NCBI GenBank assembly: GCA_017883965.1
Contig: JAFNKG010000007.1
Coordinates: 1 to 59,736 of the forward strand
Length of the DNA stretch: 59,736 bases
Direction: 5' to 3'
From: Candidatus Methanophagales archaeon
Lineage (GTDB): Archaea; Halobacteriota; Syntropharchaeia; Alkanophagales; Methanospirareceae
Part shown: positions 19,966-29,372 of the stretch, piece by piece
How positions within the stretch are numbered: position 1 is the stretch's first letter
Layout of the letters: the number at the start of each line of letters is the position of its first letter
Notes under the pieces: model-generated
The model's input: only the letters and a program-made list of their open reading frames with translations
Database searches by the model: none
Told to the model about the DNA's origin: nothing
Position numbers and translations under genes: made by a program

Positions 19966-20854
19966 GATTTTTCGTTGATTCTGCATAATCCCATTTATAC
20001 GGTATTCGCTTGCGACGAAAGAGAAAGAACGCAATAACTTTCGCATACAGTTCCAAAAAAATCGCGACTATCAGAAAGTGCATCTCTTTCAGGTCCACAA
20101 CCCGCAACATTTTTTTCAGAATTTCACTCGTTCTCACTGTTTGTGGAACATACCCGGTCATACGGGCGATTTGATAATGACCTATATGAACTCTTATTCG
20201 CTGTGTCGTGAAATCTTTTAACGTCTCAGGTCCTTTCATATATGAGATAGTATCATAAGCTTGTTTAATTCCGTAGCCTTGTTTTTTGATTATGTGCTCG
20301 ATATAAAGGTCATCATTTACCACAAGTGGGAGCTCTTTCACCAATTCTGGTCTCATTGCATAAAACTCGCCCGTTAGTTTAACCGCGCCATTTAGAGACA
20401 GCGCATAATGCAAATCCCAGATAAGATGCGAAACGAACCCAAAAAGTGTATTTCGGTCATTAACAGGAACCGGATGACTGCTGACTGCACCTATTTTCTC
20501 TTCTTCTATCAACGGTTTGATAATGTTGTTCAAACTACCCTTTTCTGGTAGGTTGTCCGCAGAAAGCATGACTAAAATATCTTTATCCTGAGCATTCCTC
20601 AAAATGATATTCAGTGCAGAAATCTTACCTCTTCGCTCTTCTTCGGCTATATGTTTTACTCTTTTATCTTTCGTAACGAATTCTTCCACTATTTCTTCTG
20701 TTCTATCGGTGCAACCACTGGTAACAACGATTATTTCTTCTAACAGGACAGAATCTTCTAATGGCTGATTCAATAAGTTTTGCAGTAATCGCCCTATATT
20801 CGCTTCCTCATTATGTGCAGGTATCCCGATTCCAATCGTTATCTCTTTCGTCAA
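19946..20854 (-). CDS. Family 2 glycosyltransferase with C-terminal membrane segment
   Basis: A 302-residue GT2 enzyme. The N-terminus IGIGIPAHNEEANIGRLLQNLL and VVTSGCTDRTEEIVEEF match the nucleotide-sugar fold. MLSADNLPEKGSLNNII occupies the DxD-like metal site, and GEFYAMRPELVKELP plus VNDDLYIEHIIKKQGYGI resemble the acceptor region of processive GT2 enzymes. One hydrophobic helix near residues 262-282 anchors it to the membrane, facing the cytoplasm. Sugar and acceptor are unknown. It overlaps the convergent radical SAM gene by 20 bp. Confidence 0.85.
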   Translation of the reverse strand: MTKEITIGIGIPAHNEEANIGRLLQNLLNQPLEDSVLLEEIIVVTSGCTDRTEEIVEEFVTKDKRVKHIAEEERRGKISALNIILRNAQDKDILVMLSADNLPEKGSLNNIIKPLIEEEKIGAVSSHPVPVNDRNTLFGFVSHLIWDLHYALSLNGAVKLTGEFYAMRPELVKELPLVVNDDLYIEHIIKKQGYGIKQAYDTISYMKGPETLKDFTTQRIRVHIGHYQIARMTGYVPQTVRTSEILKKMLRVVDLKEMHFLIVAIFLELYAKVIAFFLFRRKRIPYKWDYAESTKNLKANNF

Positions 20855-20976
20855 TCGCTTTCTTCATCCCTCGCTTTTATACTTATTACGCATTATGATT
20901 TTGAATAGATTGGTTTTCATCTCAAAAATCTAAAGAGGGAAGACAAGTCCGCCTTCCTAAAAGGTCTCGATATCCA

Positions 20977-21510
20977 TCAAGATTTAACACGAAGTAACTT
21001 ACCCTCCCAAAAATGCTTCAAAGCTAATCCTATCATAATAACCAAGGTAACGGCAACTCCAATGCTCGTGAATATCGGTGCATCCATGCTTATTGTATGA
21101 TAAAACACCATGGGTTTAAGTTTTATGTCAAAGAGCAGATGAACCTGCGAGACATTGTTCATGTTCGTCGTCATTTCCGCCACTATATAAATTGACTTAT
21201 TATACAAAGGCCAGAAGATAGGCGTGAAATAGGTGAATAAATCCAGGAATGGATGGCTTAAAATCACCAATGTTGCAATTACCGCATCATAAGTCCTATT
21301 TGAGTGCTTCATTGTGGCAGTTATAATTGCAGGAGCACAGAGAAGAAAGACGAAAAGCATTGAATGCGAAAAAGAGCGGTGGATATGAAAAAGCACATCT
21401 AAATCGGGCAATGTTGCAAGAGAAGCGAGAAAAGCTGATTTCTTTATTCCTATGCCGCACATTATTAGCACGGAGAACGGAACAATAAAATGCATTAATG
21501 GTTCGGGCAT
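20977..21510 (-). CDS. YdjM-like (DUF457) membrane-bound metal-dependent hydrolase
   Basis: A 177-residue integral membrane protein with about four hydrophobic segments. It carries the family's His/Asp pattern: MPEPLMHF at the N-terminus, ATLPDLDVLFHIHRSFSHSML, then LSHPFLDLFTYFTPIFWPL. Members of this family (PF04307) are predicted membrane metal-dependent hydrolases, often near lipid or envelope genes, with no settled substrate. It is divergent from the flippase gene across 60 bp. The start is supported only by family length. Confidence 0.82.
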   Translation of the reverse strand: MPEPLMHFIVPFSVLIMCGIGIKKSAFLASLATLPDLDVLFHIHRSFSHSMLFVFLLCAPAIITATMKHSNRTYDAVIATLVILSHPFLDLFTYFTPIFWPLYNKSIYIVAEMTTNMNNVSQVHLLFDIKLKPMVFYHTISMDAPIFTSIGVAVTLVIMIGLALKHFWEGKLLRVKS

Positions 21511-21570
21511 TTAGATTTATCACAGGGCATATTTATAGCTCAAAGGTTATTAAAGTTTGTTGTGTAGCCC

Positions 21571-23118
21571 ATGAGCGAAATAGTTAATGAATCACTGAAA
21601 AAGGCAGCGAAAGGAACTGCGATTGCGTTTGTTGGGCTGCTCATTTATATGTTTCTTGAATTTATCACACGTGTAATAATCGCCAGAAATGCAACACAGA
21701 GCGAGTACGGCATCTTCAGCATCGGCTTCGTTCTTCTTAATTTTTTCGTTATTGTCGCTTGCTTAGGGCTGCACGTGGGAGCTCCCAGATACATTGCCTA
21801 TTTCAGGGGCAAAGGAGATAATAAAAAAGTAAAAGGAGTAATATTTTCATCTCTGCAACTTTCGGTTATCGCGAGTCTGGTTTGCTTCCTGCTCTTTTTC
21901 CTGGCTTCTGACTTTCTTACCGAGCTATTTCACTTGCAGCAATCGTCCGTCTTTAAGATATTTGCTATTGCAGTACCTTTTGCTGTTGCTATTGAAATAC
22001 TCGCATCTCTTTTCCGTGGATTCGATAGAGTGCATGAAAAGGTGTATTTCAGGGATGTGCTCATGAACGTTCTTAAAGTGTTATTCATCGTTTCTGTTAT
22101 TATTCTCGGGTATTCATTCCTCGAAATGATCTATTCATACATATTGTCCATCGTGATTGCTTCTGTCGCTTTTATAATATATACGATAAGAAAGTTGTCC
22201 GTTGTGAATAGTGCAGGCAGAGATCCTATGAGGAAAGAATTGCTTCTTTTTTCTATTCCTTTGCTTGCCACAAATGCATTGAGCATGATAATTATATGGA
22301 TGGATACACTAATGCTCGGCTATTTTAAAACCGCAGATGTCGTTGGGTTGTATAATGCGGCACATCCGATTGCGCAACTTATTGAAATATTCCTGCTGTC
22401 GCTGGTTTTTATCTATGTGCCACTAGCCTCGCAGTTATATTCAAAAGGACTCATAGACGAGATGCGGCGGGACTATGCGATATTAACAAAATGGATTTTC
22501 TCGGCAACGTTTCCCTTTTTTCTCATTATATTCCTGTTTCCTGAAGCGGTCTTAAATGCCTTCTTCGGTTCTTCTTACGCGCAGGCAAGTGTTGCACTCG
22601 CATTGCGGATTCTTGCTATTGGTGTGTTTATTCACGTATTCCTCGGACCCAATGCTGTAACGCTAATTGTGATAGGGAAAACAAAGCTTAATTTGATTGA
22701 CAACTCAATTGTTGCAATTATGAATGTTTCGCTCAACTTACTCCTGATACCAATTCTGGGAATCATTGGTGCCGCTATTGCATCTGCGATTTCATTCGCG
22801 ATAATAAATGCGTTAAAATCAGCGCAAATTTTCCGCAGCCACCGGATACATCCATTCACCGCAAATTATTTGAAACCCGTGCTAACCTCTGCTATGCTTA
22901 TATCTATTGTTTACGTGTCTGTCAAGGTTTTTTGGAGTTACACCATTACACTCGCAATGTTAATCGCACTGGGGTTTTTGTTTTTTACCTTGTATGGATT
23001 ATCAATACTTATTACAAAAAGTTTTGATGAGGAGGATATAATGATGCTTCAGGAAATGGAAAAAATGACGGGAATAACTACGTCACGGATAGAAAGACTA
23101 TTTAGGAGGTTTATGTGA
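21571..23118 (+). CDS. Polysaccharide/lipid-linked oligosaccharide flippase (Wzx/MATE-like)
   Basis: A 515-residue protein with about 12 to 14 membrane segments of the polysaccharide biosynthesis (RfbX/Wzx) type. Its N-terminus AFVGLLIYMFLEFITRVIIARNATQSEYGIFS is a hallmark, as is LLATNALSMIIIWMDTLMLGYFKTADVVGLYNAA in the middle. It would flip polyprenyl-linked glycans from the cytoplasmic to the outer face. Neighbouring glycosyltransferases and the GT39-like enzyme supply the other steps expected for S-layer or envelope glycan assembly. The C-terminal tail (DEEDIMMLQEMEKMTG) is cytoplasmic. Confidence 0.92.
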   Translation: MSEIVNESLKKAAKGTAIAFVGLLIYMFLEFITRVIIARNATQSEYGIFSIGFVLLNFFVIVACLGLHVGAPRYIAYFRGKGDNKKVKGVIFSSLQLSVIASLVCFLLFFLASDFLTELFHLQQSSVFKIFAIAVPFAVAIEILASLFRGFDRVHEKVYFRDVLMNVLKVLFIVSVIILGYSFLEMIYSYILSIVIASVAFIIYTIRKLSVVNSAGRDPMRKELLLFSIPLLATNALSMIIIWMDTLMLGYFKTADVVGLYNAAHPIAQLIEIFLLSLVFIYVPLASQLYSKGLIDEMRRDYAILTKWIFSATFPFFLIIFLFPEAVLNAFFGSSYAQASVALALRILAIGVFIHVFLGPNAVTLIVIGKTKLNLIDNSIVAIMNVSLNLLLIPILGIIGAAIASAISFAIINALKSAQIFRSHRIHPFTANYLKPVLTSAMLISIVYVSVKVFWSYTITLAMLIALGFLFFTLYGLSILITKSFDEEDIMMLQEMEKMTGITTSRIERLFRRFM

Positions 23119-23197
23119 CTATGTGCTCAAACATCAGGCAAAGGAGACTTCATCTCACGCATTTATATGTACGCCAACATAATGGAGGAAAGGTAAT

Positions 23198-24682
23198 ATG
23201 AGAAAAATTTTACTCATAAATCCACCGTGGAATAGAATTTTTGGTGAGAAGGTATTCATATTTCCTTTGGGTCTGTCCTACACAGCCGGGGTTTTGGAAG
23301 AACATGGTTTTGATGTCTCAGTTTATAATGCGGATTTCAAGACAAGCAAAGGTCTTCCAATTGATAGATGGTTCAGAGGTAAAGCCACAAACTATGACGA
23401 CTACCTACGCATTTTAAAAGATTTGGACCAGCCAGTGTGGCAAGAAATAGAAACGGTAATTTCGCGGCAATCACCTGATGTTGTTGGAATTTCCGTTATA
23501 ACACCAAAATATGGCTCGGCTTTAAATGTTGGCGAATTGGTTAAAAGGTTCGATCCCGACATACCCGTTGTTTTTGGTGGTGTGCATCCAACAGTATTGC
23601 CCGAAGAGACTTTAAAAAATGAAGTGGTTGACTTTGTTGTCCGGGGAGAGGGTGAATACACCTTCCTACACCTCGTTGAGAATATTGACAACGATGAATT
23701 AGACGAAATTCCTGGTATTTCATATAAAAAAGATGGTAAAATCCTACATAACCCGAATAGACCCCTGATACAGAATCTGGATGAATTACCTTTTCCGGCA
23801 AAGCATCTGTGGTTAGAGAAGGATAAGTACTATCCAGAGAACTTTGGCGAAATCTGTGCCAGCCGTGGATGCCCCTATAATTGTATATTCTGCGCTTCTC
23901 ATAAACTCTGGCATAGAAAGGTGCGATATAGGTCACCAGAGAATGTAGTTGATGAGATAAAGCACACCCAAGAGTCCTTTGGGACATATTCATTCCGCAC
24001 CGCTGATGATACTTTCATCTTAAATAAAAAATTCGTGATGGACTTTTGTGATTTATTAATAAAAGAGAAGTTGGATATTGCATGGAAGTGCAGTGTCAAA
24101 GCTAATTTAGTCACCGATGAAATAATTAAGAAATTGAAATCCGCAGGCTGTAATCTGGTCTTTATGGGTGTAGAGGCCAGTAATGATGAAACACTGAAGA
24201 GAATACATAAAGGCATTACCATCGAGCAGGTAAAGAAGGCAAATAAAATTTTTAAAGCAAATAAAATGAGGTCTATCCAGTATTTTATGATCTTCCCGTG
24301 GGAAACTAAAGAAGAGATTGATAATACTATATCGTTTATAAAAGGATTGTATGCAGATACCACCTTTATTGGTGTTGCAACACCTTTCCCGGGAACAGAA
24401 CTGCATGGGATGTGCAAGTCGAAAGGACTGTTACCCGAAGAAGTAGATTGGGCTAAATTTTTCCCTCATAGCCCCGATATGATGTCATTAAACAAGAATT
24501 TTACAAGAGATGAGTTCTTACAGATAATTAAAGAAGCGGAGATGGGGATTGCGAAACATAATAAAAGAGAACGGAGAAAGTCACTGATGACCGATTCGTT
24601 ATTCTTTATCAAATGGGCTATAAAAGCAAAATATAAACCTCGTGACTTGTGGAGATTATTCCGCTCTTATTTCCTCCAGTGA
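23198..24682 (+). CDS. B12-binding radical SAM protein
   Basis: A 494-residue class B radical SAM protein. The N-terminal cobalamin-binding-like Rossmann domain covers residues about 1-150 (LLINPPWNR, FPLGLSYTAGVLEEHG, VVFGGVHPTVLPEETL). The radical SAM core holds CASRGCPYNCIFCASH as the cluster site and then FRTADDTFILNKKFV and FMGVEASNDETLKRIHKG. Relatives methylate unactivated carbons in lipids, antibiotics and cofactors. HpnP and HpnJ are lipid examples, and archaeal lipid-modifying members also exist. The ATG at 23198 follows GGAGGAAAGG. Substrate unknown; the neighbouring lipid and glycan genes make a lipid or glycan target plausible. Confidence 0.9.
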   Translation: MRKILLINPPWNRIFGEKVFIFPLGLSYTAGVLEEHGFDVSVYNADFKTSKGLPIDRWFRGKATNYDDYLRILKDLDQPVWQEIETVISRQSPDVVGISVITPKYGSALNVGELVKRFDPDIPVVFGGVHPTVLPEETLKNEVVDFVVRGEGEYTFLHLVENIDNDELDEIPGISYKKDGKILHNPNRPLIQNLDELPFPAKHLWLEKDKYYPENFGEICASRGCPYNCIFCASHKLWHRKVRYRSPENVVDEIKHTQESFGTYSFRTADDTFILNKKFVMDFCDLLIKEKLDIAWKCSVKANLVTDEIIKKLKSAGCNLVFMGVEASNDETLKRIHKGITIEQVKKANKIFKANKMRSIQYFMIFPWETKEEIDNTISFIKGLYADTTFIGVATPFPGTELHGMCKSKGLLPEEVDWAKFFPHSPDMMSLNKNFTRDEFLQIIKEAEMGIAKHNKRERRKSLMTDSLFFIKWAIKAKYKPRDLWRLFRSYFLQ

Positions 24683-24713
24683 TTGCGATTGGTATGGAGG
24701 GAGGGGCAAAGAG

Positions 24714-26234
24714 TCATATTTTGCCGTGATGTTTTAACTCTTTTATTCTTTTCACAATCCTTTTATCCTCATTTCTTTCTATATATTTTATCTCTCGCAT
24801 AGCCAGCTCGCCCTTGAAAATCTCATTCAAGACCCGTCCGTCCATATCCTTCGGAATTGGCGTTCCAAATAGATGTAAGATCGTCGGCGTGACATCGTAT
24901 ATCTTTGCGCTTATTTCATTATTATTCTTTATGCCCGGACCCCATGCAATAAAAGTGCCGTTTAATTTGTCGTGGCTTCCACCAACGCCCTCTAAGAAGT
25001 TCTTACCATAACCAACACGGGAACTTACTGAAGTAACATTATCATCTGTTTCTATGACAATATCGGGTGATAACGCCATATATTCCCCCTGGTATAATTC
25101 TTCACCACTGTAAGCTTTCACCGATATCTCTCGTAGCCCGTCAATAATATCACTTCGTAACGATTCATACTCCTCCTTATTAACCATTCCCTGCGGCTCC
25201 CTATCCCTTAGATTCAGGTAAACGGTGCCAAAGGTAGCATAACTAAAAGCTTTCGTTTTAGTCCATATCATAGACGTTCTTCCGGTTGATTGAAATAACC
25301 TAAAATGCAAATACCGTATAAGATACGAACGCTTTTGCAACGGTCTTAATAATTTTAGAACGGTAGGCAGTTTCAGTATTCGGAGTAGAGTCGTCATGGT
25401 TTCGAAAATCGGTACTCTTTTTACCCCTAATAAGCCTCTATTCGCAAGCCATTCATTCACAAGAAAGGTTTTTTTATTCGGGCCAAATCCATGATCTGCC
25501 ACGATTATAACCGTAGTTTCCTCCGCACTCTTATCTAATTCAGACAATAGTTTCTCCAACTCTTCATCAATATTCTGGTAATGCTCTAAAAGGATATCCT
25601 TCTGGTCCCAGAATCTGTGCTGAATTCTGTCTAATTCATTTATCACAAAGAATCCGAAATCCCAGTTCTCTTCTAAAAAATTGAAAAAGATATTGAAATA
25701 TATCTCTGTTAGCTCCATATTCCTCTTAGAGAATTCTTTGTCGCTTAACGTCATAAGCGTCTTGAAATCCCCTATGTCCGGTTTATATCCCATTTCATCC
25801 AGTTTTCTCTTTAAATCCACAGGGAAAGTCATTTTTTCCACAAGAGGACAAAGACAGCCGGCAACCATGTATCCATTTATTTTATATGCCAGTTGGACGT
25901 TTATGGGGTTAAAGACAAAGACCTTGTACCCACTATCACTTAATATATCCCATACATTCCGCTCTCTTCCTACCTGCGATGAATATATCCAAAACTCATA
26001 ACCCCGGTAAACCTTTTGTATAAAACTGAAACAGCCAATCTTGCCCGGGTTCTTACCAGTAGATAGGCAATTCCAGGCTGGTATTGAGATCGTGGGCGTG
26101 GCACTTTCCAGAGGTCCATAACTGCCTTCCGACATCAACTTCTTAAATGCAGGTAATTTGCCTTCATCGGTCCAATGCTTAATCAAATCTATGTTTGCAC
26201 CATCTAATCCTACTACTAATATTCTCATTTTCAC
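24714..26234 (-). CDS. Type I phosphodiesterase / nucleotide pyrophosphatase family protein
   Basis: A 506-residue alkaline-phosphatase-superfamily enzyme. Metal and nucleophile motifs are LVVGLDGANIDLI, ATPTISIPAWNCLSTGKNPG (Thr/Ser nucleophile region), VIIVADHGFGPNKKTFLVNEWL and GGSHDKLNGTFIAWGPGI. There is no signal peptide, so it probably acts in the cytoplasm, or outside only if exported by other means. Likely substrates are phosphodiesters or nucleotide-sugar-type compounds. It lies 25 bp after the TIM-barrel gene on the same strand and is probably co-transcribed with it. Confidence 0.9.
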   Translation of the reverse strand: MKMRILVVGLDGANIDLIKHWTDEGKLPAFKKLMSEGSYGPLESATPTISIPAWNCLSTGKNPGKIGCFSFIQKVYRGYEFWIYSSQVGRERNVWDILSDSGYKVFVFNPINVQLAYKINGYMVAGCLCPLVEKMTFPVDLKRKLDEMGYKPDIGDFKTLMTLSDKEFSKRNMELTEIYFNIFFNFLEENWDFGFFVINELDRIQHRFWDQKDILLEHYQNIDEELEKLLSELDKSAEETTVIIVADHGFGPNKKTFLVNEWLANRGLLGVKRVPIFETMTTLLRILKLPTVLKLLRPLQKRSYLIRYLHFRLFQSTGRTSMIWTKTKAFSYATFGTVYLNLRDREPQGMVNKEEYESLRSDIIDGLREISVKAYSGEELYQGEYMALSPDIVIETDDNVTSVSSRVGYGKNFLEGVGGSHDKLNGTFIAWGPGIKNNNEISAKIYDVTPTILHLFGTPIPKDMDGRVLNEIFKGELAMREIKYIERNEDKRIVKRIKELKHHGKI

Positions 26235-26259
26235 ACCTTAACTCGCTTTAAAGTTTTCT

Positions 26260-27747
26260 TCAAGTGTTAGTATCCCTAATAACTTCCTTTATAACGTCAT
26301 AGGTAGTGAATTCAGGAGCAATGCAATCATAAACCTTGTACTTGCCAAAAGCAAGTATTTTTGCATTATCACCCATGAAACCGCCATGAATTGGATAGAC
26401 AAAGATAATTCCTTTGCTTTGGAAATATGCCCCCATCTTTTTTAACATTTCTATCCGCTCTTCTATATCCAATTCCTGACTGAACACGGCTATTGGTGCA
26501 CCGTCACCAGCCCAATCTATGAATGCGAAAATAGGAATATCCCCTAACTTCTCTGTGATTTCTGTTATTGTAGTCTCCCATGTAGTTTCATCAATGTTTT
26601 TATTCATTATCTCATCAGGAGAAGGGGTCATAGTTACAAAGTCAAGATTGTGTTGCGTAAAAGGAAGCTTTATAACACCTGACCAACTTCCAACATAGAT
26701 ATATTTACCATATTTGGAATGCCCATAGTTATGAATTTCGTCCACTATTTTATAGGCAGCATCGTAAGATTCCACCACTGCCGGATGATCTGGATCTCCA
26801 GTTAGTTCTTTAAGGATGTTCGCTTGTGTAAATAGAAAATCAATCCAGATTGCATCTGCGCCACAGTCTATCTGCTTCTTTGCCCAGCTTAAAAAGAGTT
26901 CTTGAAAATCGGGATTTGTTATGTCCGGATAATAGAAAGCTACCCTGTCAGGATCATACACTTCGCCATCTCCAATCCAATTGTGGTTTTTGGCAAACCC
27001 TTCCTGGAACTCATACTTAGACATAGAAACATCCCACTTTTCTGGATCTAACGCCATTTCCCATGTTTCGTCCCTATCAAAAGTTTCCCCTGTTATTGGG
27101 TTTCTTTCTTTTGCATTCATATATTGCGCACCCATAGCACCACAGAATATCACATCCGGCACTTCTTTTTTAATTTCGGTTATCGCATTTTCAAGATGTT
27201 CGTATGTATAGCCTTTTTTTGTGGCGTCCACAAGTTGATTAGGGGTAAAAAAACCTGATGAATCTGATGGTGATTCAGGACATGGATAAAATCTCCACCA
27301 TCCTCTGAAGATAAAATCCGTTTCTGTCTCCTTAAATATGTCTATCACCTCATCAACACTTCTTCCTATAAGAGCACCATCTGTCACCCTTTCGTAAAGC
27401 GATGCAACCTTAACCTGAGCAAGTTCCTCTTTCGCTTCTTCAACTATATCAGGAATAACAGAAAGCTTCTCTGCCCTTTCTAAAGCATCAAAAGCATCAT
27501 CTAAAATCTCATTTGCTGCTTTGTATTCTTTTCTATCAAAAGCTTGCTTTGCTTTTCCTGCAAACTTCTCTGCTTCTGTAACATCATACCCTTGAGCTTT
27601 TTTTTCATCATACTGCATTTTGAAATCCGAAAAATCCTGGAGCAGGTGTTCTTTTGTCGAAACAGAAGATTTATACGCTGTTACAAGTAAAGCTATCCCG
27701 ATTATTGCCAGTATCCCGATTATTATTATTTTTTTATTCATTTCCAT
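26260..27747 (-). CDS. Membrane-anchored TIM-barrel, glycoside-hydrolase-like protein
   Basis: A 495-residue protein with an N-terminal membrane helix (IIIIGILAIIGIALLVTAY), a helical, charged stalk to about residue 120, and a large domain that looks like a TIM barrel. FIFRGWWRFYPCPESP, DVIFCGAMGAQYMN, VAFYYPDITNPDFQELFLSWAKKQIDCGADAIWIDFLF, YIYVGSWSGVI and IPIFAFIDWAGDG are spaced like strands of a glycoside-hydrolase or polysaccharide-deacetylase-like barrel. The acidic residues in GADAIWIDF could be catalytic. I cannot name a family. It is likely an outward-facing enzyme acting on an envelope glycan, given its position beside a phosphodiesterase and glycosyltransferases. Confidence 0.6.
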   Translation of the reverse strand: MEMNKKIIIIGILAIIGIALLVTAYKSSVSTKEHLLQDFSDFKMQYDEKKAQGYDVTEAEKFAGKAKQAFDRKEYKAANEILDDAFDALERAEKLSVIPDIVEEAKEELAQVKVASLYERVTDGALIGRSVDEVIDIFKETETDFIFRGWWRFYPCPESPSDSSGFFTPNQLVDATKKGYTYEHLENAITEIKKEVPDVIFCGAMGAQYMNAKERNPITGETFDRDETWEMALDPEKWDVSMSKYEFQEGFAKNHNWIGDGEVYDPDRVAFYYPDITNPDFQELFLSWAKKQIDCGADAIWIDFLFTQANILKELTGDPDHPAVVESYDAAYKIVDEIHNYGHSKYGKYIYVGSWSGVIKLPFTQHNLDFVTMTPSPDEIMNKNIDETTWETTITEITEKLGDIPIFAFIDWAGDGAPIAVFSQELDIEERIEMLKKMGAYFQSKGIIFVYPIHGGFMGDNAKILAFGKYKVYDCIAPEFTTYDVIKEVIRDTNT

Positions 27748-27899
27748 TTTTCTCTTCTTTATTCCTGTATATATAAATATAGTATTTGGCGAGGTAAATA
27801 TACCCTTTGCTTTTCCGTGCCCCTATAAACTAAGAGTATGCAGATTATCAATAGCGCTATGAGTGTGTTGTGTTTGTTTGCTATCTTCATCCTGATGAA

Positions 27900-29027
27900 T
27901 TACCGCTTCAGGTATATAAATCTCAATGTATTAAATACCTTTTTAACCCCGCCTTGAGTAATTGCAGCGAGTTTCGGATATGCGTTTCTATCAGCTTTGA
28001 GTAGATATAGGGAAACGCAGGAGAGTAGATATTTACTATATATAGAGGAATAATCGGCGGTTTTGTGCCACAAGCGTTGGTATTGAGATAAGAATGAGGA
28101 TGAGAAGTCATTTTCCTCTAAAGCCTTGATGCATACCTCTCCTGCGAGTTTACCACCGTTAATTGCATGTGAAATTCCACCGCCTGATACGGGGTCAACC
28201 ATTCCCGCGGCATCGCCGGCTACCAACATCCGTGCGTCAAAAATCTTCCTCGCTGGTGCGATGGGTATTAACGCAGAACTAAACCAGGTGATTTTCCTCC
28301 CTTTTAGCTTTTCACTCGTTAAAGGATATTTTTTGAGCATATAGTTCAGCGATTCTATCACATTCGAGCGAAGCTCGCTATATAAACATCCAATACCCAC
28401 ATTCACCGTGTCTCGCTTTGGGAATATCCAGCCATATCCCCATGGAGAAAGGTCATATCCGTAGTAAAACTCGTAGTGCTCCAATGGATTGTTTTCCCAC
28501 TTTACCTCGCATACCACCGATACGATTATTTTATCTGCTTCGGGTTTGAAGCCAACACCAAATTTTTTACATGCCATAGTGTTTGGACCATCAGCGAACA
28601 CAACGAGCTTTGATTCTATGGTATCTGCATTTCCTTCGGAAGCCATGCGTATCCCTTCGCTTTTAACGAAAATATCTTTGATTTGCGTATTGGTCACCAT
28701 TTTTGCCCCTTTTTCTACCGCCTTATCAGCTAAAGCCCTGTCAAACGCATGTCTATAAACCGTAACGTGATCCAGTACAGTAGTCTTCAATCCCCACGGG
28801 AAAAAGTGCTTTTCACCAGAAATATCCTTCTCGATAACACCCGAGTTTAGTCCTGCATCCTTAATTATTGATTTTGGTATCCCCCCAGCACAAGCGTTTG
28901 TCTCGCCCGGATAATTGTCCTTTTCCATTAATATGACATCAAAGCCGTGCTCAGCAATTACTCTTGCGGTAGTGGAGCCCGCAGGTCCCGCACCTATCAC
29001 CGCCACGTCAGTCTTACATTTTGACAT
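27900..29027 (-). CDS. Geranylgeranyl reductase family FAD oxidoreductase
   Basis: A 375-residue flavoprotein that by family saturates the double bonds of geranylgeranyl chains of archaeal lipids or of polyprenols. The dinucleotide motif AVIGAGPAGSTTARVIAEHG opens the protein. CAGGIPKSII, the substrate-site signature SPWGYGWIFPKRDTVNVGIG and AGDAAGMVDPVSGGGISHAI follow. Some archaeal enzymes of this group take electrons from ferredoxin, and a ferredoxin-like gene starts divergently 33 bp away. With the UbiA enzyme nearby, lipid or polyprenol carrier maturation is the likely role. Confidence 0.92.
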   Translation of the reverse strand: MSKCKTDVAVIGAGPAGSTTARVIAEHGFDVILMEKDNYPGETNACAGGIPKSIIKDAGLNSGVIEKDISGEKHFFPWGLKTTVLDHVTVYRHAFDRALADKAVEKGAKMVTNTQIKDIFVKSEGIRMASEGNADTIESKLVVFADGPNTMACKKFGVGFKPEADKIIVSVVCEVKWENNPLEHYEFYYGYDLSPWGYGWIFPKRDTVNVGIGCLYSELRSNVIESLNYMLKKYPLTSEKLKGRKITWFSSALIPIAPARKIFDARMLVAGDAAGMVDPVSGGGISHAINGGKLAGEVCIKALEENDFSSSFLSQYQRLWHKTADYSSIYSKYLLSCVSLYLLKADRNAYPKLAAITQGGVKKVFNTLRFIYLKR

Positions 29028-29060
29028 AAGCTATTTATTTCCTTTATAAGTATTATATGC

Positions 29061-29372
29061 ATGGAATGTTTTGAGTGTGTCCGCACCTGTCCAACTGATG
29101 CTTTTGAGATGGATAAGAGCGTGTCATGTGTAAGATTTGAAAGAAGCGAGCCATTAAGCGTGGTTGACGAAAAATGCAATGAATGCAATCAGTGCAACGA
29201 AGTTTGTCCAATGGGTAACATCGCCCTATCTGCGGTTGGATGCTCGTTTTGTATAATTTGTAAGAGCCACCCGGGGTGTTTGTTGTCTGAAGGCGGTAAG
29301 GTATCTTTTCTTAATTTTATTACCCATATAATGCATTACCTACTATTTAGATGCCGAATCATCTTTCAATGA
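29061..29372 (+). CDS. Ferredoxin-like 4Fe-4S protein with unusual Cys pattern
   Basis: A 103-residue protein. A complete second cluster motif is CNECNQCNEVCP. The first motif from the ATG at 29061 is CFECVRTCP, which lacks its first Cys. The in-frame codon just before the ATG is TGC, and with it the motif becomes CMECFECVRTCP, a perfect CxxCxxCxxxCP. No ATG, GTG or TTG lies upstream in frame before a stop, so a non-standard ATT or ATA start (29052 or 29055) is possible. A third group, CSFCIICKSHPGC, is also cluster-like. The C-terminal 25 residues are hydrophobic and may be spurious. It probably donates electrons to the divergent geranylgeranyl reductase. Its 3' end overlaps GT39 by 14 bp. 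Confidence 0.75.
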   Translation: MECFECVRTCPTDAFEMDKSVSCVRFERSEPLSVVDEKCNECNQCNEVCPMGNIALSAVGCSFCIICKSHPGCLLSEGGKVSFLNFITHIMHYLLFRCRIIFQ

